This document shows, piece after piece, positions 34,004 through 42,733 of a stretch of 64,000 nucleotides of DNA (positions within the stretch are counted from its first letter, which is position 1; each line of letters begins with the position of its first letter). The notes beneath the pieces are model-generated. The model saw nothing but the letters and a program-made list of their open reading frames with translations, made no database searches and was not told the DNA's origin. The position numbers and the translations under genes are program-made. This DNA comes from an uncultured Collinsella sp. GTDB lineage: Bacteria > Actinomycetota > Coriobacteriia > Coriobacteriales > Coriobacteriaceae. The stretch spans positions 1 through 64,000 of the forward strand of contig CAUHCN010000008.1 of assembly GCA_959604825.1 (NCBI GenBank). The letters are read 5' to 3'.

Positions 34004-34080
34004 GGGAAATCTCCTTGTGTGGACGGTAATCCAGTGGTTCAGATTTTACTACGCCCGCTCTGCGCGCCGCTGCATAAGAA

Positions 34081-34113
34081 AACGGGTGCGAGTCTGTGCG
34101 ACTCGCACCCGTT
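34081..34113 (-). terminator. Intrinsic terminator after trxA
   Basis: AACGGGTGCGAGT pairs with ACTCGCACCCGTT around CTGTGCG. Read on the minus strand the stem is followed by TTCTTATG, giving a short U-run. The ~110 bp between it and the trxA stop hold a smaller GAGCGG/CCGCTC hairpin. Confidence 0.75.
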
Positions 34114-34224
34114 CACTGGGGGCTGTTTGTAACTACCATACTATCCGTGGTCGCACGCGCCGCACCCGGCAGTCCGGCGAGCGGTGCAAAACCGCTCATG
34201 GACGGCGGGCAAGTAACAAGCGTA

Positions 34225-34545
34225 TTACAGATGCTTCTCCAGCAGCGCCTGCAGCCTCGCCTTGGGCAGAGCGCCAACCGAGCGGTCAATCTCCTCGCCG
34301 TTCTTAAAGACGATCAGCGTGGGGATGCTCATGACGCCAAACTTCATGGCCAGGTCCTGGTTGTCGTCGACGTTGCACTTGGCCACAGCCAACTTGCCGG
34401 CCAGCTCGTCGGCAACCTCGTCTACGATGGGCGAGAGCGAGCGGCAGGGGCCGCACCACGGGGCCCAAAAATCAACCAGTACGGGCAGGCTATCGTTGAC
34501 GACAGCGCCGAAGTTCTCGGGGGTAATCTGCTTAATGTCAGCCAT
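34225..34545 (-). CDS. trxA: Thioredoxin
   Basis: A 106-aa thioredoxin with active site WCGPC (C31, C34) and the cis-proline SIPT segment. It reduces protein disulfides in the cytoplasm, using thioredoxin reductase. GGAGG lies five bases before the ATG at 34545; the longer ORF upstream has no support. Single gene, divergent from the next ORF, with its own terminator. Confidence 0.94.
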   Translation of the reverse strand: MADIKQITPENFGAVVNDSLPVLVDFWAPWCGPCRSLSPIVDEVADELAGKLAVAKCNVDDNQDLAMKFGVMSIPTLIVFKNGEEIDRSVGALPKARLQALLEKHL

Positions 34546-34681
34546 GGTGACCTCCATAATACGACGCGGCTCGGCCGCGTAAAACTCAGTACGACCGTGC
34601 TTATACCCAGCGGCCCGCAAAGCAACCACTCGCGGGCAGCTCTTTTATATAATGGTGGGCACGCAAACGATTGGAGAGCGC

Positions 34682-35257
34682 ATGTCCACGTCACAAAGCC
34701 AGAAAAAAGAAGCCATCGCCCAGGCGGCCGAGCAGGAGCTCACATCGCTTGCGGTCCGTGGCGTGCGCATCGTGGGCAACGCGTGCTCGCCGATCGTGCT
34801 GGTCAAAGGCGATTTGGACGAGGCCGAGCGTTCGGGCGGCGAGCTGGCTGCCGGTCCGGACGGTGCTGCGCTGCGCAAGGCGCTTGGGGCCATCGGCTAC
34901 GCGCCCGAGGATTTTTGCGTGCTGGCAAGCGTCGCCGGCGCAGGCGACGGAGCGGTCGCGGTGGGCGAGACTCTGCCGTGCGAGCTGTTCCGTGAGGCGC
35001 TTGAGGCTTTGGACCCCGAGGCGGTGCTACTGCTCGACAACAACGCGGCTGACGCCATGCGCGAGACCTACGCCGATATGCTCGTGGCGATCGATGACTT
35101 CGACACCGCCATGCTCAAGCCCGGCTTGGTCGCCCATGTGCAGGGTCGCCGTGTGCTCGCGCTCGACGGTTTTGAGGCGGCACTCACCGACAAGGCCGCT
35201 AAGCAGCGCATGTGGGCCTACATCAAGCAGCTGACTCCGGCGGCCGCTCCGCTGTAG
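34682..35257 (+). CDS. Conserved hypothetical protein, 191 aa
   Basis: I do not recognise the family. The protein starts MSTSQSQKKEAIAQAAEQEL, is acidic and Ala-rich, has no membrane segment or signal peptide, and shows an alpha/beta pattern (RIVGNACSPIVLVKGDLDE, PEAVLLLDNNAADAMRETY, VAHVQGRRVLALDGFE). GGAGAG precedes the ATG at 34682. Divergent from trxA. Codon use is like that of its neighbours, so it is a genuine gene. Confidence 0.7.
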   Translation: MSTSQSQKKEAIAQAAEQELTSLAVRGVRIVGNACSPIVLVKGDLDEAERSGGELAAGPDGAALRKALGAIGYAPEDFCVLASVAGAGDGAVAVGETLPCELFREALEALDPEAVLLLDNNAADAMRETYADMLVAIDDFDTAMLKPGLVAHVQGRRVLALDGFEAALTDKAAKQRMWAYIKQLTPAAAPL

Positions 35258-35331
35258 CGAGCCCGCGTCGACAAACGACCCCGAGCGGGCGAGCCGTACC
35301 CGCGGAACGCAAATCCGTCGCGCCCGCGCCC

Positions 35332-35865
35332 TTACATCACAGCGCGCAGCTCAAACCGATCGCCGTTAATGCGGAACTGGCAGTTGCCGTTCATGCGCTC
35401 CACGGCGAGTTTAATGCTCTTGGTGCCAAAGCCGTGACCGGCGTGCTGAGCCACGGGCGTGCCGTCGACCATGTGCGGCGCCCGTCCAAATGTGTTGGAA
35501 ACCAGCAATAGAAGCTGACCGTCTTCGTAGCGAAGGTCCAGGTCGACAAACCGCTTGCCTTCGGGGGCGGTGCTCGCCGCGGCGATGGCATTGTCCAGGG
35601 CGTTCGATACCACACTGAACAGATCGGCATCGCCCACGTGGACGGTTTCGGGCACGGCGGCTCGCAGGTCGGCGGTGATGCCGTGCGCGTTGATGTCCGC
35701 GGAAAGCGACGAGAGCGCAATGTTGACCGTTTCGTTGGCGCAGTAGCGGCGCACAGCGGTGCGGTCGTTGGTCTCGCAAAGCGCGTCGATACGCTCGAGC
35801 GCCTCATCGGTGTGACCCTCTTCGATCAGGGCCGCAAGACCGCGCAGGTAGTGGCGTATGTCGTA
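35332..35865 (-). pseudogene. 5'-truncated GHKL sensor kinase (AgrC-like)
   Basis: The open frame encodes the C-terminal part of a GHKL kinase: YDIRHYLRGLAALIEEGH is the histidine box with its H, NALDNAIAAA is the N box and GHGFGTKSI the G box. The frame begins just after a TGA at 35866-35868, exactly where the transmembrane sensor should continue, and no credible start lies before the H box. It therefore appears to be the remnant of a peptide-sensing kinase that lost its N-terminal half by deletion or rearrangement. Confidence 0.65.
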
Positions 35866-36046
35866 TCACATTGAGACCAAGTCAAGAAGAATCGCTTCGG
35901 TCGAATCGCGTCTTTTGGGTGAGTTCTCAACGTCCGCTGCCGCTGGTTTCCACCGTATGCCGAAAACACCCGGACGATGCCGTGCAGATCGCTTCGCTCT
36001 GCTATAGTCTCCCAAATTCACGTTTTCTATTGGGATGGTGGTTAAT

Positions 36047-37153
36047 ATGGGCGACATACTCGAATCGTTCCTGCGCGTGGCGATGGTGGTGTTCATCGTC
36101 GGTCCGCTCACTGCATGGGTCGCCCGTCGCGGCGCGCGCGAGCGCAGTGAGGCGACGGACAGCCTCGATCGCTTCACGGTGCGCATGCCCGCTGCCATTC
36201 GCACGATCATCGCCTGCTGCGCCGTCGCGTTCGAACTGCTCATGCTGGGTGTCTACGTCTGGCAGGGCGTCTCGTTGGGCGAGTGGGACCACGAACTTGT
36301 GTGGTTCGGTCACGCCATGGCGCTCGCGGGCATGGCCATCTGGGCCCTGCTGAGCATCCCGCGCATCGACGTGGACGGTGAGCGAATTCTCTCGCGTAAC
36401 GCCTTCGGCATCCGCAAGGAGACGACGTTTGGCAACATCACCCGTGCAACGCTTCACACGCAGATGATGAGGATCGACCTGTTCGAGGGCGACCGGAAGT
36501 TCTGCTCGATAAGCCTCGAGGGGGTGTGCTCGCTCAACCTCCTCGCCCGTCTGGAGGAAGAGGGCATCGAGGTCTCGGACGCTGTTGACGGCCCGATGAC
36601 CAAGGCGGGTCTGTGTTGGTCTGCCATCAAGCCGTTGACGATTGTTTTCAACGGTATGGCGCTCGTCTTCTCGCTCGTGATCGCCTTCATGGCTGTTTTC
36701 ACCGACGCCGGTGCTCGTCTGCTCCTGCTCGTCCCATGCCTCTTCCTGTTCATAGGGGGACTCCTGCCTCTGCTCATGCTCAGCATGCCCGCCCGTGGTA
36801 TCTACGAGATCGGCAGACAGGAGCGCGAACTCGGTTTCTCCTTCGCCGAGGAGATGGCGAGCCGAGGTGCCACGGGCACCTCGCTTGTCGACGACGATTG
36901 GTTCATCGAGATCAGCAACGCCCGCGTCGTGGCGTTCCGCCGCGATTATCTCAAGAAGGTCACGGCGCACGAGGATAGCGAGAGCGGCGACCGTTGCACG
37001 GTTACCACGAAAGGCGGTCGCAAAATCAAGGTGTACGCAGCGGGCAGCACGCTCGAGGACCTGCGCTCGTGGTTCAAACAGGGTGCCAAGGCCAGAAGCA
37101 CGCTCGACCGTGCAGAGGACGTGCTCGAGACGACGTCTGATTGGGTTGTCTGA
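36047..37153 (+). CDS. Membrane protein with PH-like soluble segments; 3' end set by IS
   Basis: A 368-aa protein I cannot place in a family. Five hydrophobic segments are visible (around residues 4-25, 50-70, 82-102, 200-222, 228-250), with soluble segments after TM3 and TM5 that resemble bacterial PH-like domains (RIDVDGERILSRNAFG; DDDWFIEISNARVVAF). GGTGG lies five bases before the ATG at 36047; ATG at 36035 is possible. Its TGA stop is the first three bases of the IS3-family left inverted repeat, so the original gene may have been longer. Confidence 0.65.
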   Translation: MGDILESFLRVAMVVFIVGPLTAWVARRGARERSEATDSLDRFTVRMPAAIRTIIACCAVAFELLMLGVYVWQGVSLGEWDHELVWFGHAMALAGMAIWALLSIPRIDVDGERILSRNAFGIRKETTFGNITRATLHTQMMRIDLFEGDRKFCSISLEGVCSLNLLARLEEEGIEVSDAVDGPMTKAGLCWSAIKPLTIVFNGMALVFSLVIAFMAVFTDAGARLLLLVPCLFLFIGGLLPLLMLSMPARGIYEIGRQERELGFSFAEEMASRGATGTSLVDDDWFIEISNARVVAFRRDYLKKVTAHEDSESGDRCTVTTKGGRKIKVYAAGSTLEDLRSWFKQGAKARSTLDRAEDVLETTSDWVV

Positions 37154-37235
37154 CCTGTATCGTCTTTTCGGACACGCATGCTAGAGGCCCAATCCTTTAG
37201 AATGCATTCATCGACGACCGAGAGGACGGTATGCT

Positions 37236-37520
37236 ATGTCCAACCCAGCCGCCAAGTACACCGACGAGTTCAGGCGCGAGACCGCCGACTACATCATCTC
37301 GACGGGCAGGCCGATAACGGAATGCTGCGCAGAACTGGGCCTGAATTCCAAGACCGTGAACAAGTGGGTGCAGAGCCGCCGGCGCGAGCTTGCCGGCGGG
37401 CCCGACCCCAAGGCCGAGGACCGCGAGCTTCGCGAGGCGAAAAGGCGCATACGCGAGCTCGAGATGGAGAACGCCTTCTTGAAAAAAGCCGCGGCCTTCT
37501 TCGCCAAAAGCCAGGCGTAG
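37236..37520 (+). CDS. IS3-family transposase OrfA
   Basis: A 94-aa helix-turn-helix protein (YTDEFRRETADYIISTGRP, ECCAELGLNSKTVNKWV) ending in a leucine-zipper-like helix (LREAKRRIRELEMENAFLKKAAAFF). It binds the IS ends. Near its 3' end A6G at 37482-37488 is a classic slippery heptamer that allows a -1 shift into orfB to make the OrfAB transposase. Confidence 0.92.
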   Translation: MSNPAAKYTDEFRRETADYIISTGRPITECCAELGLNSKTVNKWVQSRRRELAGGPDPKAEDRELREAKRRIRELEMENAFLKKAAAFFAKSQA

Positions 37521-37534
37521 CCGCATGCTACCGG

Positions 37535-38416
37535 ATGATGTTGGCGGAGAAGGCCGAATTCCCGGTGAAAATGATGGCCCGCGTGCTCGGCGTGAGCCGA
37601 TCGGGCTTCTGCTCGTGGCTCTCCAACGGCTGCCCGCGAGAAGACTGGTCGGCCGAGCGCGAGGCGGTCCGGCGCGTGTGGCTGGAGTCGGACCGCAGGT
37701 TCGGCTTCCGGTTCGTGAAATGCTTCCTGCCCGGCGAGTTCTCCGGATTGACTCTGTACAGGGTGCGCAAGCTGATGCGCGAGCTGGGAATACGCGGCTG
37801 CACGCCCAACGCCAGGAAGCGCACCACCATCCCCGACCCGAAGGCCAGGCCCCGGCCCGACCTGGTGCGCCGCGACTTCACCAGTCCCGTTCCAACCTGC
37901 AAGCTCGTGGGCGACATCACCTACCTGCGCACCGGCGAGGGATGGCTGTACCTGTCGACGGTCATCGACCTCAACACCCGCATGGTGGTGGGCTGGTCGC
38001 TCTCCGAGCGCATGACCGCCGACATCGTGGTTTCGGCGCTGGCGTCGGCCAAATCGCGCGGCTACGTGGCCGGCAACGCGATATTCCACGCCGACCGCGG
38101 CGCCCAGTACACCAGCAGGCTTCTGGCCGAATGGGCGCGCGACAACGACGTGCGGCTGTCCTGCAGCCGCGCCGGCAACTGCCACGACAACGCGGTGGCC
38201 GAGTCGTTCCTCGCCACGCTGAAGAACGAGATGTACTACAGGCGCAGCTTCCCGACCAGGGATTCCGCCAAGCACGCGGTGGTCGAGTTCATCGAGGCGT
38301 ACTACAACCGCCGAAGGCCCCGCTCGACGATCGGCTACAAGGTGCCGGCCGAGGCCATGGCGGCCTTCTTCGAGAGAACCGAGCCCAAGCTCGAGGCCAT
38401 GCCTATGGCCGCTTGA
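37535..38416 (+). CDS. IS3-family transposase OrfB (DDE domain)
   Basis: The frame is open from before the slippery site, so the product is normally made as an OrfAB fusion by -1 frameshifting at 37482-37488; an ATG at 37535 could give OrfB alone (293 aa). The DDE catalytic residues are in LVGDITYL, FHADRGAQYTS and AESFLATLKNE. The frame is intact, so the element may be active. The C-terminal PRSTIGYKVPAEAM is typical. Confidence 0.9.
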   Translation: MMLAEKAEFPVKMMARVLGVSRSGFCSWLSNGCPREDWSAEREAVRRVWLESDRRFGFRFVKCFLPGEFSGLTLYRVRKLMRELGIRGCTPNARKRTTIPDPKARPRPDLVRRDFTSPVPTCKLVGDITYLRTGEGWLYLSTVIDLNTRMVVGWSLSERMTADIVVSALASAKSRGYVAGNAIFHADRGAQYTSRLLAEWARDNDVRLSCSRAGNCHDNAVAESFLATLKNEMYYRRSFPTRDSAKHAVVEFIEAYYNRRRPRSTIGYKVPAEAMAAFFERTEPKLEAMPMAA

Positions 38417-38499
38417 TTTCTCGAGCATGCGTGTCCGAAATCTTGACACAGGTCAGAAGGCCTCAATGCCAGCGCTGCGCCGATATGGGGCAGCGGCCC

Positions 38500-38850
38500 C
38501 CCGTTGGCCGCCATGGCCCTGACTTCCGAGCGTATGCTGGCGCCGCTCGTCTTAAGACGTTGACCTCCATCCGGAGCCTGCGGTTCTCGCGCTCGGGCTC
38601 CAGGATCCGGTTCTACTCGGGCGTGCGGTTGTCGGCGGCGCGCGGCGAGCCGGTCTCGTTTATCGACTTGACCCGCCTCTCCACGGTGCTCTTGTCGAGG
38701 TCGCACTCGTCCATGGCCTCGCGCCTGGGCTTTCCGGCGTTGTGGAGATCGACTATCTTCCTCTTGAACTCGTCGGTGAAATGCCTCGGTCTGGGGCCGG
38801 TCGAGGCCGAGCCCCCGGTCCGGCTGGGGTAGCATGTCGCTGCGGACCAT
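38500..38850 (-). pseudogene. Degenerate IS3-type transposase OrfA remnant
   Basis: On the minus strand one frame reads RHFTDEFKRKIVDLHNAG and STVERRVKSINETGSPR, clearly OrfA-like, then meets an in-frame TAG at about 38613 before NRILEPERENRRLRMEVNV. The likely ATG (38848-38850) is in another frame, so a frameshift is also present. It abuts the intact IS, making an insertion-sequence graveyard. Confidence 0.7.
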
Positions 38851-38996
38851 TGTCTTTCCTCTCGTTGAATATCTAGGCGCTGACGATTCTAGGCGATGGC
38901 CCTCTCTTGCTTCTTACACCTCGATTGTGCTCGCTACCCCCAGCGGGCCCGGATCGAGCGATTCGGGCCCGCTTTTGGGGCCTGCCGGAAACCCGG

Positions 38997-39203
38997 TGGT
39001 CAAAAAGGGCCAAATATGAGTACTGTTACCAGTTTGGTGGCAGCCAAATGGCCTCAAAAATCGGTGCCAGAGGCCAAAAGTGCATCGATTTTCGTTCTTC
39101 AGAGTCGCGATCGGGCTCCAAACAAGGCGATTTTGCTGCTCTGGACCGGAAAATCGATGCTACTAATTTGGTGACAGTACTCATATTTGGCCCTTTTTGA
39201 CCA
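38997..39203. repeat. MITE-like element with 30-bp perfect terminal inverted repeats
   Basis: Arms at 38997-39026 and 39174-39203 are perfectly complementary (core GGGCCAAATATGAGTACTGT); a second inner pair GCATCGATTTTC / GAAAATCGATGC lies at 39082-39093 and 39149-39160. No ORF is present, 207 bp in all. It looks like a non-autonomous mobile element or a very large hairpin. Confidence 0.75.
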
Positions 39204-39237
39204 CTGCCCCTTGGTCCAGGACAAAACGGGCTGCTCG

Positions 39238-39306
39238 AATCATGGGGCGGGTCCATTTTCAACTATCCTCAGCTTGCCAGTTCGAAAATGGACCCGCCCC
39301 ATGATT
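39238..39306. repeat. 23-bp perfect inverted repeat
   Basis: Arms 39238-39260 and 39284-39306 (core CATGGGGCGGGTCCATTTTC) pair perfectly around a 23-nt loop. It is the second of three consecutive long hairpins upstream of nadA. Confidence 0.85.
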
Positions 39307-39325
39307 GAATCTTTATTTCAACTTT

Positions 39326-39369
39326 ACACCTGGCTTTACAGCTGTCTTGTCAGCTGTAAAGCCAGGTGT
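39326..39369. repeat. 19-bp perfect hairpin upstream of nadA
   Basis: ACACCTGGCTTTACAGCTG and its exact complement enclose a six-base loop TCTTGT, 41 bp before the nadA start codon. It could mask or terminate the nadA leader, or act as a DNA cruciform/operator. No long U-run follows. Confidence 0.8.
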
Positions 39370-39410
39370 CATACTAAAGCCCCAAGATTCGCCAAAAGAG
39401 AGGGGCCTTG

Positions 39411-40436
39411 ATGGCACAGAGCGCGAACATGGATGCGTCGGAGCTTGCACGCGATATCGCGGCCGGCCTAGCATCGGCAACGACGGCAACGGAGCGCGCG
39501 GCACTGGTGCCCGCAGAGCTCGTCGAGGCCATTCGGCAACTTAAAACCCAACGCGACGCGGTGATCCTGGCGCACTACTATGTGGCGCCCGAGGTTCAGG
39601 CTGTGGCCGATTACGTCGGCGACAGCTTCTACCTGGCAAAGCTCGCCAAAAGCCTACCGCAGCAGACTATCGTGCTGTGCGGCGTGGAGTTTATGGGCGA
39701 GAGCGCCAAGCTGCTCAATCCCACCAAGACCGTGCTGCTGCCCGAGCCGGGCGCGGACTGTCCCATGGCGCACATGGTCAAGCGCGAGACGGTCGACGCG
39801 GCGCGCGCCGAGTATGGCGACGACCTGGCCGTGGTGTGCTACGTCAACTCGACGGTCGAGATCAAGAGCTGGAGTGACGTGTGCGTTACCAGCTCTAACG
39901 CCGTCAAGATCGTCTCCGAGCTGCCACAGCAGCACATCTTGTTCATTCCCGACCAGAACCTGGGCCGCTTTGTGGCCGAGCAGGTGCCCCAAAGGCACGT
40001 CATCCTCAACAACGGCTACTGCCCGCGTCATCACATCATTACCGTCGAGCAGATCGTTGACGCGCAGGAGGCCCACCCCGACGCGCTCGTGCTGGCGCAC
40101 CCCGAGTGCAAGGCCGACGTCCTGGCCGAGGCCGACTACATCGGCTCTACTGCCGGCATCATCAAATATGCCGAGGAGTCGGACGCCAGCGAGTTCATCA
40201 TCGTGACGGTCCGCGGCGTGCTCTACGAACTCGAGCGCCGCTGCCAGGGCACCGGCAAGAAGTTCTACTTCCCTGCGGTGCAGCCCACCTGCGTCAACAT
40301 GGATCTCATCACGCTCGAAAAGCTCGTGCACTGCCTGGAGACGGGCGAGGGCGAGGTGCAGATTGGCGTGTCGGACGAGGCCGCCGATCAGGCCAAGCTC
40401 ACGCTCGACCGCATGCTCGAGTACGCGGCGCGCTAA
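39411..40436 (+). CDS. nadA: Quinolinate synthase
   Basis: A 341-aa [4Fe-4S] enzyme that condenses iminoaspartate with dihydroxyacetone phosphate to quinolinate in de novo NAD synthesis. Cluster cysteines are likely those in LCGVEFMGESAK, the TCVNMD segment and one between (NGYCPRHH or HPECKADV); AHYYVAPEVQAVADYVGDS is the conserved N-terminal motif. AGAGGGG precedes the ATG at 39411. First gene of nadA-nadB-nadC-niaR. Confidence 0.93.
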   Translation: MAQSANMDASELARDIAAGLASATTATERAALVPAELVEAIRQLKTQRDAVILAHYYVAPEVQAVADYVGDSFYLAKLAKSLPQQTIVLCGVEFMGESAKLLNPTKTVLLPEPGADCPMAHMVKRETVDAARAEYGDDLAVVCYVNSTVEIKSWSDVCVTSSNAVKIVSELPQQHILFIPDQNLGRFVAEQVPQRHVILNNGYCPRHHIITVEQIVDAQEAHPDALVLAHPECKADVLAEADYIGSTAGIIKYAEESDASEFIIVTVRGVLYELERRCQGTGKKFYFPAVQPTCVNMDLITLEKLVHCLETGEGEVQIGVSDEAADQAKLTLDRMLEYAAR

Positions 40437-40492
40437 GCCAATGTGACATGAGGGACCATTCCTTATGCCACATTACAAGGGAGAGGATTCCT

Positions 40493-41869
40493 GTGGAAAC
40501 CAAGCAATACCCCGACATGGAGTGCGACGTTGTCATTGCCGGCTGCGGCGTAGCGGGCCTGTACGCGGCCCTCAACCTGCCGACAAGCACGCGCGTGATC
40601 ATGCTCTCCAAGGGCGCCGTTGACGAGTGCGATTCGATGCTCGCGCAGGGCGGCATCTGCGTGCTGCCCGAAGGCTCGGACTACGATGCCTTCTTTGAGG
40701 ACACCATGCACGCCGGTCATTACGAGAACCGCCGTGAGAGCGTCGACATCATGATCCGTTCGAGCCGCTCGGTCATCAATGACCTGCTGGCCATGGGCGT
40801 GGACTTTGAGCGCAAGGCCGACGGCAGCCTCGACTTTACCCGCGAGGGCGCGCACAGTCGCCCGCGCATCGCCTTCCATGCCGACATTACGGGCAAGGAG
40901 ATCACGACCAAGCTGCTCCAGGCCGTGCGCAAGCTGGATAACGTGCAGATTCTGGAGCACGTGGCCATGACCGACATCCTGACTGCCGAGCGTGACGGCG
41001 CCACGGTATGCACCGGCGTCGTCGCCGTTCCCGTGGACGAGGACAACTCGGTTCGTCCCGCCGACGAGTTGGCAAATGCCGCCGAGGGCGTGCATGCCGG
41101 CGAGCCATTTAAGATCCATGCCCGCCACACGCTGTGGGCAACGGGCGGCATCGGCGGCGTATACGACCACTCGACCAACTATCCGCAGCTCACGGGCGAT
41201 GCCTGCTATATCGCTCAGGAGCATGGCATTAAGATGGAGCACTTGGACTACGTGCAGATCCATCCCACGGGGCTGTTCTCGCCGCAGCCGGGTCGCACCT
41301 TCCTGATCAGCGAGAGCTGCCGCGGCGAGGGCGCAGTTTTACTCAACGCCGCCGGCGAACGCTTTACTGACGAGCTTCAGCCGCGCGATGTGGTCGCTGC
41401 CGCTATTCGCGAGCAGATGAAGCTCGACGGCACCGAGCACGAGTGGCTGAGCTTTGCCCCCGTCGAGCGCGACGTGGTGACCGGGCACTTTGCCAACATC
41501 CGCGCGCGCTGCCTGGAGGACGGTCGCGACATCTTGGACGAGCCCATTCCCGTCACACCCACGCAACACTACTTTATGGGCGGCGTGTGGGTCGACAAGG
41601 ACGGCCGCACCTCGATGCCCGAGCTCTACGCCGCCGGCGAGACGGCTTGCAATGGCGTGCACGGCAAGAACCGCCTGGCTTCCAACAGCCTGCTCGAGGC
41701 GCTGGTCTGGGGCCGCCGCGCCGCGTGGTACATGCGCACAGGCAAGTCGCTGGCCGTGGAGCACGCCGGTGAGCCCGCACTTGACGGGCGTCACCGCGCC
41801 CTGAGCGCCGATACCCTTGCAATCGATGATTTGGCCCGTGCCGCCGGCACGCAGGCCGTGGAGGAGTAG
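40493..41869 (+). CDS. nadB: L-aspartate oxidase
   Basis: A 458-aa FAD enzyme that oxidises L-aspartate to iminoaspartate, the NadA substrate; in anaerobes fumarate can serve as acceptor. The FAD-binding GCGVAGLYAA motif, SMLAQGGI and the HPTGLF and SCRGEGAVLLN motifs of the succinate dehydrogenase/fumarate reductase superfamily are present. GGGAGAGG precedes the GTG at 40493. A weak inverted repeat (AATGTG...CACATT, 40440-40474) lies in the gap after nadA. Confidence 0.93.
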   Translation: METKQYPDMECDVVIAGCGVAGLYAALNLPTSTRVIMLSKGAVDECDSMLAQGGICVLPEGSDYDAFFEDTMHAGHYENRRESVDIMIRSSRSVINDLLAMGVDFERKADGSLDFTREGAHSRPRIAFHADITGKEITTKLLQAVRKLDNVQILEHVAMTDILTAERDGATVCTGVVAVPVDEDNSVRPADELANAAEGVHAGEPFKIHARHTLWATGGIGGVYDHSTNYPQLTGDACYIAQEHGIKMEHLDYVQIHPTGLFSPQPGRTFLISESCRGEGAVLLNAAGERFTDELQPRDVVAAAIREQMKLDGTEHEWLSFAPVERDVVTGHFANIRARCLEDGRDILDEPIPVTPTQHYFMGGVWVDKDGRTSMPELYAAGETACNGVHGKNRLASNSLLEALVWGRRAAWYMRTGKSLAVEHAGEPALDGRHRALSADTLAIDDLARAAGTQAVEE

Positions 41870-41872
41870 ACC

Positions 41873-42733
41873 ATGAATCCCATTACCATGAAGCTCGTCG
41901 TCGATGATCTGATTTTGCAGGCTCTGCGCGAGGACATCACGTTTGAGGACGTGAGCACGGCGAGCGTGTGCCCCACGGCACGCCCCGCTACCGTTGAGCT
42001 CATCGCCAAGGCCGACGGCATTATCGCCGGCCTGGATGTGTTCGCGCGCACCTTTGAGCTGCTGGATTCGCAGAGCTCCGTGTTGTTCGATGTCGCGGAC
42101 GGCGACGAGGTGCACGCCGGCGACCACGTGGGCCAGGTGCGCGGCGATGCGCGCGTGCTGCTTTCGGGCGAGCGCGTGGCACTCAACTACCTGCAGCGCA
42201 TGAGCGGCATCGCTACCTACACGCACAGCATGGCCGCGGCGCTCGAGGGAACCAAGACCGTGCTCGTCGACACGCGCAAGACCACGCCGGGCATGCGCGT
42301 GTTTGAGAAGGCGGCGGTTGAGATTGGCGGCGGCAGCAATCACCGCTACAACCTGTCGACGGCCGTCATGCTCAAGGACAACCACATCGATGCCGCCGGT
42401 GGCGTGACGCGCGCGATCGAGATGGCGCGCGCCCATGCGTCGTTTACCACGACAGTTGAGATTGAGTGCGAGAACCTGGACATGGTGCGCGAAGCCGTGG
42501 AGGCCGGTGCCGACATTATCATGCTCGACAACATGACCCATGACGACATGGCCGCCGCCATCGAGCTTATCGCCGGTCGCGCCAAGACCGAGTGCTCGGG
42601 CAACGTGGACGCCAGCAACATTCGCGCCCTGGCCGATCTGGGTGTCGACTATATTAGCTCGGGCGCCCTGACGCACTCTGCGCCGATCCTCGACCTCTCG
42701 CTTAAGCACCTGCGTCTGCTGGACGGTAAATAA
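41873..42733 (+). CDS. nadC: Nicotinate-nucleotide diphosphorylase (carboxylating)
   Basis: A 286-aa enzyme converting quinolinate and PRPP to nicotinate mononucleotide. Motifs LNYLQRMSGIAT, DTRKTTPGMR, HRYNLSTAVMLKDNHI and the IISSGALTHS-like end segment are typical of the family. It starts three bases after nadB; its TAA overlaps the ATG of niaR. Confidence 0.94.
   Translation: MNPITMKLVVDDLILQALREDITFEDVSTASVCPTARPATVELIAKADGIIAGLDVFARTFELLDSQSSVLFDVADGDEVHAGDHVGQVRGDARVLLSGERVALNYLQRMSGIATYTHSMAAALEGTKTVLVDTRKTTPGMRVFEKAAVEIGGGSNHRYNLSTAVMLKDNHIDAAGGVTRAIEMARAHASFTTTVEIECENLDMVREAVEAGADIIMLDNMTHDDMAAAIELIAGRAKTECSGNVDASNIRALADLGVDYISSGALTHSAPILDLSLKHLRLLDGK

Larger units (their letters stand above)
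37151..38455 (+). mobile_element. IS3-family insertion sequence, 1305 bp
   Basis: Left end TGACCTGTATC and TTTCGGACACGCATGCT are mirrored at the right end (AGCATGCGTGTCCGAAA, then GACACAGGTCA), giving ~37-bp imperfect terminal inverted repeats with TGA...TCA ends. Between them lie orfA and orfB with a -1 frameshift signal. No clear target duplication is visible (GTC on the left, GAA on the right). Confidence 0.9.

Noticed and set aside
34115..34224. Possible riboswitch in the gap after trxA
   Set aside because: It is in the 3' untranslated region of trxA and shows only a small hairpin and a terminator; no cobalamin, nickel-cobalt or other riboswitch core was recognised.
38525..38832. Extension of a plus-strand frame beyond the IS right end
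   Set aside because: It is an out-of-frame read through the IS and an antisense read of the dead transposase, without its own motifs.
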